A DNA stretch of 64,000 nt from Bog-756 sp963812525 (GTDB taxonomy: Bacteria > Actinomycetota > Acidimicrobiia > Acidimicrobiales > RAAP-2), in contig CAWEVL010000010.1 in NCBI GenBank assembly GCA_963812525.1, positions 496,001 to 560,000 on the forward strand, given 5' to 3'. The position numbers and the translations under genes were made by a program. Shown in pieces: positions 1-7,563 of this stretch. The notes below the pieces were generated by a model, which saw only the letters and a list, made by a program, of their open reading frames with translations, was not told where the DNA came from and searched no databases. The first letter of the stretch is position 1. Each line of letters starts with the position of its first letter.

Positions 1-255
1 AAGATCACCGAGTGCGTGCCTGGTCAGGTTTTCGAATTCGCCGTCGTGTTTGGCGACCGAACGGTGAACACCTGGCGCTACGAGTTTCGTGCCGCCGACC
101 ACGGTGGCAGCGATGTCACCGAGTCATTCGACCTCGGCGACGGCCTCCTGTTCAAGATTTGGCGCCCACTCGGCGGGTTTCTGCGTGAGCGTCGCAATCA
201 GCGTGACATGCTCCGAACCCTCGAACGGGTCAGAGCCGTCGCCGAACGTACGTAG
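1..255 (+). CDS. SRPBCC/polyketide-cyclase-like protein, 3' fragment
   Basis: The reading frame is open from the first base of the window to TAG at 253-255, so this is the C-terminal 84 residues of a gene that begins upstream. The stretch FGDRTVNTWRYEF followed by an acidic serine/threonine-rich strand and a final amphipathic helix fits the last strands and C-terminal helix of SRPBCC (START-like) proteins that are common in actinobacterial catabolic clusters. These bind small hydrophobic ligands in a helix-grip cavity. The N-terminal two thirds is missing, so the ligand or any enzymatic role cannot be assigned. Confidence 0.6.
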   Translation, partial: KITECVPGQVFEFAVVFGDRTVNTWRYEFRAADHGGSDVTESFDLGDGLLFKIWRPLGGFLRERRNQRDMLRTLERVRAVAERT

Positions 256-302
256 TCGGCCCCCTTGATTCCCCGTTGGACTGAGTGCACGTAATTCACG
301 CC

Positions 303-464
303 ATGGATGAGCAGTACGTTCGGGCAGTGTTCGACGAGGCGTCCGACAGGTTGGCGGGCGTCCCGGGTTCCCGCGGGGTTCCGCCTTCGGGCGGCCCGGC
401 GTTGGATCGGCCATCACCGCCTGGTCCGGCGATCGGGCGGCTCACAGACCCTGGGCCGCCGTGA
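303..464 (+). CDS. Possible small ORF upstream of TIM-barrel gene
   Basis: ATG at 303 opens 53 codons that end in TGA at 462-464. The stop overlaps the GTG start of the next gene in a GTGA arrangement. The first 18 residues (MDEQYVRAVFDEASDRLAG) look like a normal acidic helix, but the rest is proline/glycine-rich and could be translation of non-coding GC-rich DNA. It may be a leader that couples translation to the TIM-barrel gene, or the remnant of a longer gene. No family is recognised. Confidence 0.3.
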   Translation: MDEQYVRAVFDEASDRLAGVPGSRGVPPSGGPALDRPSPPGPAIGRLTDPGPP

Positions 465-1222
465 CCATCGAGCTCGCGCTGACCCCGGATTCGCGCTGGG
501 GTCTCGACGGCCCGGCGCTGGCGACCATCGCCGGCGACGCCGGATTCGGTGCTGTGGGCCTGCCCCTGGCGAAGGCAGACGACGCGACGGCCGCCACGCT
601 CGCCGCCAAGGGGCTCCGGTGCCACGAGCTCCTCGCCCTCGTCCTGAGTCGAAACGAGCAAGCCACTCTCCGCCGCGCCGAGGCGTTGGCGGAGGCAGCC
701 GACGCGGTCCGCGCCGAGTGGGTGTTGACGACCTTCGGCGCGCCCCTCACCGGCGGCTCCAGCCGGACCATAGCGCGGTGCGCGGCAATGTTCGCCGAGG
801 TCGGCGCCAAGATGGCCGTGGAGTTCAGCCCGCTCGGGACGGTCCCCACGATTCCCGCCGCGCTCGGGGTGGTCGGGATGGTCGGAGCCGACCGCGCCGG
901 GATACTGATCGACACCTGGCACTTCTTCCGGGGCGACAGCACGTGGGGGGATCTCGAAGGGGTGCCCCTCGAGCTCATCGCCTACGTGCAATTCGACGAC
1001 GCTCCGGAGGCCGTGTCTGACGACCCACTCCAGGAGACCATGAACCGGCGCCTCCTGCCCGGCCGTGGCACCTTCGACCTGGACCGGTTCGTGACGACGC
1101 TGCTCGAACGGGGATGGCAGGGCCTGGTCAGCGTCGAAGTCCTCAACCAGGCGCTGCCGGGTGGGTCGGTCCCGGAGTTCGCCCGAGCGGCCTACGAGAC
1201 CACCGACCGGTACTGGCGGTGA
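461..1222 (+). CDS. Sugar-phosphate isomerase/epimerase-like TIM-barrel protein
   Basis: The 253-residue product fits the xylose-isomerase-like/AP-endonuclease-2 TIM-barrel family, which includes IolE-type dehydratases and hydroxypyruvate isomerase. Visible metal-site landmarks are Glu in VEFSPLG, Asp and His in LIDTWHFFRG, Gln in YVQFDD and the final Glu in VSVEVLNQ; these lie on successive barrel strands as in the family. Translation probably starts at GTG 461, since strand one (IELALTPD) follows at once. Isomerase, epimerase and dehydratase activities are all possible. Its neighbours are acyl-CoA and F420 enzymes rather than sugar genes, so the substrate is unclear. Confidence 0.8.
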   Translation: MTIELALTPDSRWGLDGPALATIAGDAGFGAVGLPLAKADDATAATLAAKGLRCHELLALVLSRNEQATLRRAEALAEAADAVRAEWVLTTFGAPLTGGSSRTIARCAAMFAEVGAKMAVEFSPLGTVPTIPAALGVVGMVGADRAGILIDTWHFFRGDSTWGDLEGVPLELIAYVQFDDAPEAVSDDPLQETMNRRLLPGRGTFDLDRFVTTLLERGWQGLVSVEVLNQALPGGSVPEFARAAYETTDRYWR

Positions 1223-1568
1223 CCCGCTTCGGTGGGCCGCACCGGACCCGCACCGCGGCCTCGAGTGCGGCGTGCTGCCGAGCTCCCCGGCCCGGTCATG
1301 GGGTCGGCGCCCGGCATGGATCCACTCGTGGGGCTCGCTCAGGAGGCCAGCAGAGCGGTCCTGCCGCCCGGATCGCCGATCCTGTGCTCGCCGCAACCGC
1401 CCGGTTCCGGGCAGGGGGGTGACCAGAGCCGTAGAGTGGCGCTCGATGGGTCGACGCCGGACGAACGCCAGGGCGGGAGGAACGACCGTCCCACCCGGCC
1501 GATCGGCTCGGCCCGGGTGAGGCGGCGCCGGTCCGGGGCGTGTCGAGGGCCGTTGGCGGAGCTGCGCC
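1223..1568. other. Intergenic region, no supported gene
   Basis: About 346 bases separate the TIM-barrel gene from the enoyl-CoA hydratase. Open frames exist on both strands, but they are arginine/proline-rich with no recognisable protein pattern, as expected of random high-GC sequence. I see no convincing hairpin or TANNNT box close to the next start, so the promoter of the hydratase is not identified. Confidence 0.5.
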
Positions 1569-2369
1569 GTGGCGCCTGACCCGCCGGTGCTCCTGGAGGT
1601 CGAGGCCCGGATTGCCACCGTGACGCTGCACCGACCCGAAGCGCGGAATGCGCTCAATCGGGAGCTGATGTACGCAGTCTGGGACGCGGTGGCGGCGGCC
1701 GGCGGAGACCCGGACGTCGATGCGGTGATCCTGACGGGCACGGACCCGGCCTTCTGCGCGGGGGTCGACCTCAAGGAGGTGGCCGGCGAGACCCAGTCGA
1801 GGGTGGAGCCCCGCGTCACGGGACAGGGGCCCGGGCGCGACACCAACGGGTTGTTCCGGTTCCTCCCGGTCATCGACAAACCGGTGATCGGCGCCGTCAA
1901 CGGCGTCGCCGTGACCGGCGGCATGGAGATGGCGCTCCAGTGCACCTTCCTCGTGGCCTCGGATCGGGGAAGATTCGCCGACACGCATGCGCGGCTGGGG
2001 ATCATGCCCGGCGGTGGGATCACCGTCCTCATGGCCCAGTCCATGGGGGTGCGTCGGGCCGTCGAGCTGTCCCTGACCGGGAACTTCCTCACCGCCGACG
2101 AAGCCCTCCGGTACGGCCTGGTCAACCATGTCGTACCCCACGACGAGCTGCTGCCCTTCACTCGGCGGTTGGCGGCCGACATCGTCAGCAACGACCAACG
2201 GAGTACCCGCCGCCTGCTCCAGCACTACCGGCAGATGGTCAATGCCGCCACCATGGACGACGCCCACCTCATCGAGGGGTACATGGCCGAGACGTGGCAA
2301 CTGGGCGTGAGCCAGGCCGGGAGCCGACGCGCCGACGTGACGGCACGCGGCCGCTCCCAGACCTCCTGA
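1569..2369 (+). CDS. Enoyl-CoA hydratase/isomerase family protein
   Basis: A crotonase-fold protein of 266 residues that would hydrate or isomerise a 2-enoyl-CoA in the cytoplasm. The N-terminal signature VTLHRPEARNALN, the first oxyanion-hole strand (DPAFCAGVDL) and the second (GAVNGVAVTGGMEMAL) are all present, followed by FADTHARLGIMPGGG, where catalytic carboxylates normally sit. The last 15 residues are arginine-rich and poorly conserved in type. GTG 1569 is the start because the family N-terminus (PVLLEVEARIATVTL) follows directly. The stop TGA shares a base with the ATG of the following LLM gene, so the two are very likely co-translated. Confidence 0.9.
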   Translation: MAPDPPVLLEVEARIATVTLHRPEARNALNRELMYAVWDAVAAAGGDPDVDAVILTGTDPAFCAGVDLKEVAGETQSRVEPRVTGQGPGRDTNGLFRFLPVIDKPVIGAVNGVAVTGGMEMALQCTFLVASDRGRFADTHARLGIMPGGGITVLMAQSMGVRRAVELSLTGNFLTADEALRYGLVNHVVPHDELLPFTRRLAADIVSNDQRSTRRLLQHYRQMVNAATMDDAHLIEGYMAETWQLGVSQAGSRRADVTARGRSQTS

Positions 2370-3352
2370 TGCTGATCGACACCACCCTGGGTGGTCTGGA
2401 GTCCGCCGGCGAGGCGGCTTCGGCCGCCGAAGCCGCCGGCTACGACGGGGCCTTCACGGGCGAGCTGGGCAACGACCCGTTTCTCCCGTTGGCGTCGGCC
2501 GCGGCCTCCACCGAGCGGATCGACATCGGAACGGCCATTGCCACCGCGTTCTCGAGGTCACCGGTCTCGCTCGCCTACACCGCCCACGACCTCCAGCGAT
2601 TCTCCCGGGGTCGCCTGGTGCTGGGACTCGGGTCGCAGGTGAAGGCCCACATCACCCGCCGCTTCTCGATGCCGTGGGGTCGCCCCGCCGCCCAGATGAA
2701 GGAGTTCGTGCTGGCCATGCGGGCCGCCTGGCAGTGCTGGTCGGAGGGCGGCCCGCTCGAGTTCGAGGGGGAGTTCTACCGGCACACCCTGATGCCACCG
2801 GCCTTCGTACCGGTGGCCCACGACTACGGAGCGCCGCCGGTGTATGTGGCCGGGGTGGGCGACATCATGACCCGGGTGGCCGGCGAGGTTGGTGACGGAT
2901 TCCTCTGCCACGGCTTCACCTCGGAGCGATGGATTCGGGAGCACAGCCTCCCGGCCCTCGCCGAGGGGCGTCGCCGGGCCGGCAAGTCGATGGACGGGTT
3001 CGTGGTCAAGGCGGCGGTCTTCGTGGCCACCGGGACCGAAACCGAGATCGAAGCCGGGACCGGGGTCATACGCTCGCACCTCGCCTTCTACGGATCGACA
3101 CCGGCCTACCAGCCGGTACTCGAGCTCCACGGCTGGGGCGATCTGGGTGGCGAGCTCACGCGACTCTCCAAAGAGGACCGCTGGACGGAGATGGGTGCGC
3201 TGATCGACGACGAGGTGCTCACCACCTTCGCCATCGTGGCGCCACCCGGGGAGGTCGGACGGGTCCTCGCCGAGCGGTATGCGGGCATCGTCGACCGGGT
3301 CTCTCTGATCACGTCGGTCACCCATCCCACCGTCATGGAGATGCTGCGATGA
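2369..3352 (+). CDS. LLM class F420-dependent oxidoreductase (TIGR03617-like)
   Basis: A luciferase-like (bacterial luciferase/F420 TIM barrel) protein of 327 residues. The stretch LVLGLGSQVKAHITRRFS is characteristic of the subfamily curated as TIGR03617, whose members occur in mycobacterial-type actinobacteria and are predicted to use coenzyme F420 for hydride transfer. ATG 2369 overlaps the upstream hydratase stop (TGATG); longer in-frame extensions would run through the hydratase gene and are rejected. The substrate is unknown. Coupling to an enoyl-CoA hydratase suggests a redox step on an acyl-CoA or its precursor. Confidence 0.9.
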   Translation: MLIDTTLGGLESAGEAASAAEAAGYDGAFTGELGNDPFLPLASAAASTERIDIGTAIATAFSRSPVSLAYTAHDLQRFSRGRLVLGLGSQVKAHITRRFSMPWGRPAAQMKEFVLAMRAAWQCWSEGGPLEFEGEFYRHTLMPPAFVPVAHDYGAPPVYVAGVGDIMTRVAGEVGDGFLCHGFTSERWIREHSLPALAEGRRRAGKSMDGFVVKAAVFVATGTETEIEAGTGVIRSHLAFYGSTPAYQPVLELHGWGDLGGELTRLSKEDRWTEMGALIDDEVLTTFAIVAPPGEVGRVLAERYAGIVDRVSLITSVTHPTVMEMLR

Positions 3353-3456
3353 AGGCGGTCCGTGATCGACAACCGCCCGGTGGCGGCCCGCGTCGTGGTC
3401 CCAACGGGAGGGGACGGGACCCGGGGGCTGGTGACCGGCAGGTCTAGGCTCACGCC

Positions 3457-4428
3457 ATGCTCTTCGGACTTCGCTTCGACTTTCGCAACCCGGCGGTCGC
3501 TGACACGGCCATGGCGGATCGCTACGCGGCCGCCCTCGACATGGCCGAGTGGGCCGACGGACTGGGCTGCGTGAGCATTGCCGTCTCCGAGCACCACGGG
3601 TCGGACGACGGCTATCTTCCGAGCCCGATCCCCATGCTCGCCGCCATGGTCGTTCGCACGGAACACGTCCGGTTCAACATCGCCGCGCTGATCGCCCCGT
3701 TCCACGATCCGCTGCGGGTAGCCGAGGACCTGATCGTGCTCGACCTCCTGAGCCGGGGGCGCGTGGACCTCATCGTGGCCGGTGGCTACGTGCACGAGGA
3801 GTTCGCCCTGTTCGACGTGCCCATGAACGAACGGGGCAAGCGGGTGACCGAGACGGTGGCCGTGCTGAGAGCGGCCTTCTCCGGCCAGCCGTTCGAGTAC
3901 CGCGGCCGCACGGTGCACCTCACGCCGGCACCGTTCCGGCCCGGTGGCCCGTCCATCTCGCTCGGGGGGAGCAGCAAGCCTGCGGCCGAGCGGGCCGCCC
4001 GCATCGCCGACGGGTTCATCCCGACCACGCCGGAGGTGTGGACGTTCTACCGGGACGAGGTCCAGAAGCTGGGCCGGCCGGATCCCGGCCCCTGCCCGAT
4101 CGGCCCCAACGTGGTGGTGGCGTTGGCCACCGACCCCGAGGAGGGATGGGAGCGGATGGCACCGTTCTTCCTCCACGAGACCAATGCCTACGGCGTGTGG
4201 CAGGCCCAAGACGACGTGGCCAGCCCCTTCCACCGCGTCGCCGACGTCGATGTGCTCCGCACTACCGGCCAGTACCGGGTGGTCACGCCGGAACAGTTCG
4301 TGGAGGAGATGAGAGCCGCGCCCTTCCCCTTCGCCTTCTTCCACCCGATGTGCGGAGGCATGCCGGTCGAACTGGCCTGGTCGAGCCTCCGCCTCTTCGA
4401 GCACGAGGTGCTCCCGGCGTTCAACTAG
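3457..4428 (+). CDS. LLM class flavin-dependent oxidoreductase
   Basis: This 323-residue luciferase-like monooxygenase starts MLFGLRFDFRNP and keeps the typical strand SEHHGSDDGYLPSPI and the segment LDLLSRGRVDLIVAGGYVHEEF that shapes the flavin pocket. The pattern SISLGGSSKPAAERAAR, with ADGFIPTT after it, is the usual phosphate/flavin-contact region. It may use FMN or F420. It is separated by about 100 bases from the preceding LLM gene and probably belongs to the same transcription unit. Its stop codon abuts the decayed minus-strand VOC gene. Confidence 0.88.
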   Translation: MLFGLRFDFRNPAVADTAMADRYAAALDMAEWADGLGCVSIAVSEHHGSDDGYLPSPIPMLAAMVVRTEHVRFNIAALIAPFHDPLRVAEDLIVLDLLSRGRVDLIVAGGYVHEEFALFDVPMNERGKRVTETVAVLRAAFSGQPFEYRGRTVHLTPAPFRPGGPSISLGGSSKPAAERAARIADGFIPTTPEVWTFYRDEVQKLGRPDPGPCPIGPNVVVALATDPEEGWERMAPFFLHETNAYGVWQAQDDVASPFHRVADVDVLRTTGQYRVVTPEQFVEEMRAAPFPFAFFHPMCGGMPVELAWSSLRLFEHEVLPAFN

Positions 4429-4727
4429 GGCCGGGTTGCCGACGATCCCCTGGACCCGGTGGGGCGCCGGTCCAGTGGTGGGCCTGGGCAGGACCGGTCA
4501 GGTGCTCCCGGCGGCCAGTACTGCACCAGCGAGGTCTGCAGGTGGGGGGTGGTCATCGAAAAGGCGAACTGGAGGTCGACGACCACGTCGCCCGAGGCCA
4601 GCGAGACCGGCGTGGACCCGGCGATCGGCGCACACCACTCGTAGCCGAACCACTCGGTGAGCTCGGCCTACGTCGCTTCGAGTTCGTCGACCACGACGCC
4701 GACGTGGAACTGGTCGGCGGCTCTCAC
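4425..4727 (-). pseudogene. Decayed VOC/glyoxalase-fold gene with in-frame stop
   Basis: Read on the minus strand from GTG 4727, the sequence gives DQFHVGVVVDELEAT, then TAG at 4670-4668, and in the same frame AELTEWFGYEW and SGDVVVDLQFAF. This is the start, first helix and first beta strands of a vicinal-oxygen-chelate (glyoxalase/bleomycin resistance) protein. After that the frame continues for about 45 codons but no longer resembles the family and ends at 4425, so the gene carries a nonsense codon and has lost its second half (a typical member has about 150 residues). Its start overlaps the alcohol dehydrogenase stop (GTGA), a relic of an operon. A base error could explain the stop but not the degenerate C-terminus. 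Confidence 0.6.
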
Positions 4728-5662
4728 GACGGCTCGATCACCACCCGGATGGCCCCGCTCGACTTGTCCGAGGCCACCCGGAACGCCTCCGCGGCGTCGT
4801 CGATGGGGAAGCGGTGCGTGATCAAGGTCCGGGCGATCTCGGGATCGTCGGCCAGCATGGCCGCCGCATCCTCCATCTCCCGACCCCCCTCGTAGGCGCA
4901 GTACCCGAGGGAGGGGATGAGCCGGGCCTCGCGATGGAACAGCGGCATCCAGTCGAGCTGCACCGGGCCGAAGTGCACGCCGAGGACCACGATGGTCCCT
5001 CCGGGCGCCACCAGCTCGCCGCACCGGGCCAAGCTGGCCTGGGTCCCCGCCGCCTCGACCACCACGTCGTAGAGGCCGTCGGGACCGATCCGGGCCCCCA
5101 GGCGCTCACCGGCCTCCTGCTGGTGGGGGTGTCGCGCCTCGAGCGCGACCTCCTCCCCACCCAGCCGTCGGGCCCCGGCCACGGCCAGCAGTCCGAGGGC
5201 CCCGGCGCCGACCACGGCCACCCGGCGACCGGGTCCGGTGTCGGCCAGGCGGAGGGCGTGCCAGGACACCGAGGCCGGCTCCACGATCGAGGCGTCACGC
5301 ACGTCCAGGCCGGAGGGTACCGGTACCGTCCGGGCGGCCGGTGCCCGGAACCGTTCGGCCATCCCTCCGTCGGCGCTGATGCCGAGGGCCCGCTGGCCGT
5401 GGGTGGGGCACAGGTTGTAGGCGCCCCGGGCGCACTGCTCGCACTCCAGGCAGCCGTAGATGGCCTCGACGACCACGGCGGTGCCGTCCTGGCGGACCCC
5501 GGCGAGCTCGTGACCGAGGATGGCCCGGCTGCCGAAGCGGATGTAGCTCAGATCCGAACCGCAGACGCTGGTCGCCCGCATCTCCAGCACCTCGCCGGTG
5601 CCCGGTGGCTCGTCGACGTCGACGACGGCCACGCCCCCCTCGGTGCTGCGCACGGCCTTCAC
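4724..5662 (-). CDS. Zinc-dependent alcohol dehydrogenase (MDR family)
   Basis: The 312-residue medium-chain dehydrogenase/reductase should oxidise an alcohol with NAD(P). The catalytic-zinc ligands are visible as Cys in TSVCGSDL and His-Glu in ILGHELAG, and the structural-zinc lobe is the four-cysteine run GCLECEQCARGAYNLC. The Rossmann fingerprint VAVVGAGALGLLAV follows, then EAAGTQASL. The protein is slightly short for the family (about 340) because several loops are trimmed. It is followed by the broken VOC gene with a GTGA overlap. The TetR gene immediately upstream (27 bases) points the same way, so co-transcription with the regulator is likely. Confidence 0.9.
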   Translation of the reverse strand: MKAVRSTEGGVAVVDVDEPPGTGEVLEMRATSVCGSDLSYIRFGSRAILGHELAGVRQDGTAVVVEAIYGCLECEQCARGAYNLCPTHGQRALGISADGGMAERFRAPAARTVPVPSGLDVRDASIVEPASVSWHALRLADTGPGRRVAVVGAGALGLLAVAGARRLGGEEVALEARHPHQQEAGERLGARIGPDGLYDVVVEAAGTQASLARCGELVAPGGTIVVLGVHFGPVQLDWMPLFHREARLIPSLGYCAYEGGREMEDAAAMLADDPEIARTLITHRFPIDDAAEAFRVASDKSSGAIRVVIEPS

Positions 5663-5689
5663 GTTCGCTCCGTTCCCGGGGACCGGCCG

Positions 5690-6400
5690 TCAGGGAGTCG
5701 GACCGGCTCCGATGCCGTAGAAGATCAGGTCCCAGAGGTCCTCGGCCGAGCCCTCGCCTTGGGTCCGGACCGACAGGCCACCGATCGTCGAGGAGAACGA
5801 GTTGAACATGATGGCCTCCAGCACGACCCCGACGATCGGGCCGTGGCTCGGGCCCGTCCGGACGACTCCGGCGGACTCCGCCCCTTCCAGGACCTCCTCG
5901 AACACGGTGACCAGCGGCGCGAACACGCGGGCCGCCTCCTTGGGATGCTCGGTGAGCAGCTGCTGGGCGAACTCGGCCATGAACGGGGCCCGCCCGTTGA
6001 CGGTGGCCTCACCCTCTTCGGTCGGCCGGCACAGCCGGTAGTACTCCACGACGAAGCAGTGGAGCCGCTCGAGGGGATCGTCCTCGTCGGCGATCTTCTC
6101 CCGCAGGTACTCGGTGGTGGAGCGGACCGACTCCTCGAACAGGGCCAGGAGCAGCTCGTGCTTCCCACCGAAGTACTGGTAGAAGCTGCGCAACGACTGG
6201 CCCGAACGATCCACCACCTCCTGGACGGTGAAATCCTTCCCGGAGCCCGAGTTGAACAGCTCGATGGCCGCATCGAGGAAGCGCTGCACCCGGGTCTCGG
6301 CCCGGACCCGGGCGGAGTCCAGCGAGCGCGCCACCGCCTGCTCCCGCCAGCTGAGGCTGTCGGGCTCCAGCGGATCGGCTGCGATCTCGTGCTCCGTCAC
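5690..6400 (-). CDS. TetR/AcrR family transcriptional regulator
   Basis: A 236-residue repressor-type protein with a helix-turn-helix at about residues 57-80 (FTVQEVVDRSGQSLRSFYQYF, then GGKHELLLALFEE) and an all-helical ligand domain. A 36-residue charged N-terminal extension precedes the usual domain. It is a close paralogue of the interrupted regulator at 23475-24194; the two align end to end. GTG 6400 is preceded at 7 bases by the box TACGAT on the minus strand, which implies a leaderless transcript. That box overlaps an inverted repeat (6411-6429), consistent with autoregulation. It probably controls the adjacent dehydrogenase and/or fatty-acyl genes. Confidence 0.92.
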   Translation of the reverse strand: MTEHEIAADPLEPDSLSWREQAVARSLDSARVRAETRVQRFLDAAIELFNSGSGKDFTVQEVVDRSGQSLRSFYQYFGGKHELLLALFEESVRSTTEYLREKIADEDDPLERLHCFVVEYYRLCRPTEEGEATVNGRAPFMAEFAQQLLTEHPKEAARVFAPLVTVFEEVLEGAESAGVVRTGPSHGPIVGVVLEAIMFNSFSSTIGGLSVRTQGEGSAEDLWDLIFYGIGAGPTP

Positions 6401-6410
6401 CAGGGAAATC

Positions 6411-6429
6411 GTACCCGATAACTGGGTAC
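6411..6429. promoter_or_regulatory. Inverted repeat GTACCC-N7-GGGTAC, likely TetR operator
   Basis: Perfect 6-bp arms separated by 7 bases lie 11-29 bases upstream of the TetR start. The right-hand arm, read on the minus strand, merges with the candidate -10 box TACGAT. Size and position fit the palindromic operators of TetR proteins. The second TetR gene keeps the sequence GGGTACGCT just before its start but not the other arm. Confidence 0.55.
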
Positions 6430-6462
6430 ACGGAGAGTCTCCCGCCAGGGTGACCCACGGTG

Positions 6463-6493
6463 CAGCTGGGGAGAACGGGGTTCTCCCCAGCTG
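6463..6493. terminator. Perfect 14-bp stem hairpin downstream of hydratase
   Basis: Arms CAGCTGGGGAGAAC and GTTCTCCCCAGCTG pair perfectly around a GGG loop, 65 bases after the stop of the minus-strand hydratase gene and before the TetR promoter. It has no U-tract, as is common for terminators of GC-rich actinobacteria. An attenuator role is possible. Confidence 0.55.
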
Positions 6494-6557
6494 GCGGGGG
6501 ACGCCTGGGCGCCTGGGGAGGCACCCCGTCGCCGGCCGGCCGGGCCCGTCGTGGTCG

Positions 6558-7340
6558 CTACTCGGACCCCTTGGCCAGGACCCGGTCCAGGTTGGCGCGC
6601 AGCTCGGGCGAGGTGAACGACCGGTCTTCCGCGCTCAAGGCGAAGTCCAGGGTGGCGACGACCGCCCGCTCGAGGTGCAGATTGAGGATGCGCTTGGTGT
6701 CCTCCACGGCCCGTTGGGGCAGCGTGGCGATCCGCTGGGCACAGGCCATCGCCCGCTCCATCACCTCGGCGTCGGGGCAGACGTGGTTGACGAGGCCGAT
6801 CTCGGCGGCTCGCCGGGCCGGGATGCGGTCGCCGGTCAGCGCGTACTCCTTGGCCAGCTGCAGGCTGATCATGAGGGGCCACGTCACCGGGCCGCCGTCG
6901 GCGGCCACCAGTCCCATCAGCACGTGCGGGTCGGCCAGGTGGGTGCTCTCGGCCATGAAGACGATGTCGGACAGGGCGACCAGACTGCAGCCGAGCCCGA
7001 CGGCCGGACCGTTCACGGCAGCCACGATCGGCACCCGGCAGCCGACCATGCCGGTCACGATCTGCCGACCGTGGACGAGGGTCTCCTTGCGGAGATCCGA
7101 GTCACGGGCCAGTTCGTCGATGTAGCCGAAGTCGCCCCCGGCGGAGAAGGCCTTCCCGTTCCCGGTCAGCACGACGGCCCGCGCCTCGTCATCGGCGTCG
7201 ATCTGCGGGAACAGCCCGGCCAGGCCGCGGTGGAGCGCATGGTTCGTGGCATTGAGGTGCTCGGGCCGGTTGAGCGTGACCACCCGAATCGGTCCTTGGG
7301 CCACGACGTCGAGCTCGTCAGGGACGTCGTAGAGGGTCAT
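6558..7340 (-). CDS. Enoyl-CoA hydratase/isomerase family protein
   Basis: A 260-residue crotonase-family protein. It has VTLNRPEHLNATN near the start, the first oxyanion segment NGKAFSAGGDFGYIDEL, and the second VNGPAVGLGCSLVALSD followed by HLADPHVLMGLVAADGG. The expected C-terminal helices with ERAMACAQRIATLP are complete. It would act on an acyl-CoA beta-oxidation intermediate. The start ATG 7340 is followed by the typical short beta strand. It stands apart from the next gene upstream by about 220 bases that carry a conserved 38-bp element, so it probably has its own promoter, and it ends before the strong hairpin at 6463-6493. Confidence 0.92.
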   Translation of the reverse strand: MTLYDVPDELDVVAQGPIRVVTLNRPEHLNATNHALHRGLAGLFPQIDADDEARAVVLTGNGKAFSAGGDFGYIDELARDSDLRKETLVHGRQIVTGMVGCRVPIVAAVNGPAVGLGCSLVALSDIVFMAESTHLADPHVLMGLVAADGGPVTWPLMISLQLAKEYALTGDRIPARRAAEIGLVNHVCPDAEVMERAMACAQRIATLPQRAVEDTKRILNLHLERAVVATLDFALSAEDRSFTSPELRANLDRVLAKGSE

Positions 7341-7474
7341 CGGACCGGAGCTCCGACCGCCCGATGAGCCTCGGGTGGCCCGCCTCGCCCCCCGTCCCGT
7401 CCCGCCGGGACCACCTCGTCCAGTTCAGAGACACGCGCCATGGGCTTCCTCCCGGGTTGCCGGCCAACGGCCGG

Positions 7475-7514
7475 ACGATAGCATTGATCTTCGAACGACA
7501 GAATGGTATTTCCG
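7475..7514 (-). promoter_or_regulatory. Conserved 38-bp promoter element with extended -10
   Basis: On the minus strand this stretch reads CGGAAATACCATTCTGT, then an A/T-containing spacer, then AATGCTATCGT. The end forms TGC-TATCGT, an extended -10 box. Bases 7477-7514 match 26018-26055, upstream of the Rieske gene, at 29 of 38 positions. It lies about 135 bases before the hydratase start. Promoter function is inferred from conservation and the TANNNT box. Confidence 0.5.
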
Positions 7515-7563
7515 TCCGGCCACCGGCGGTCCGACGGCCACGGCGGCGAGCCGGCCACGGGGC

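Noticed and set aside
296..2191. Minus-strand open frame of about 630 codons over the TIM-barrel and hydratase genes
   Set aside because: Lies opposite two genes with clear motifs; its own translation shows no fold-like pattern.
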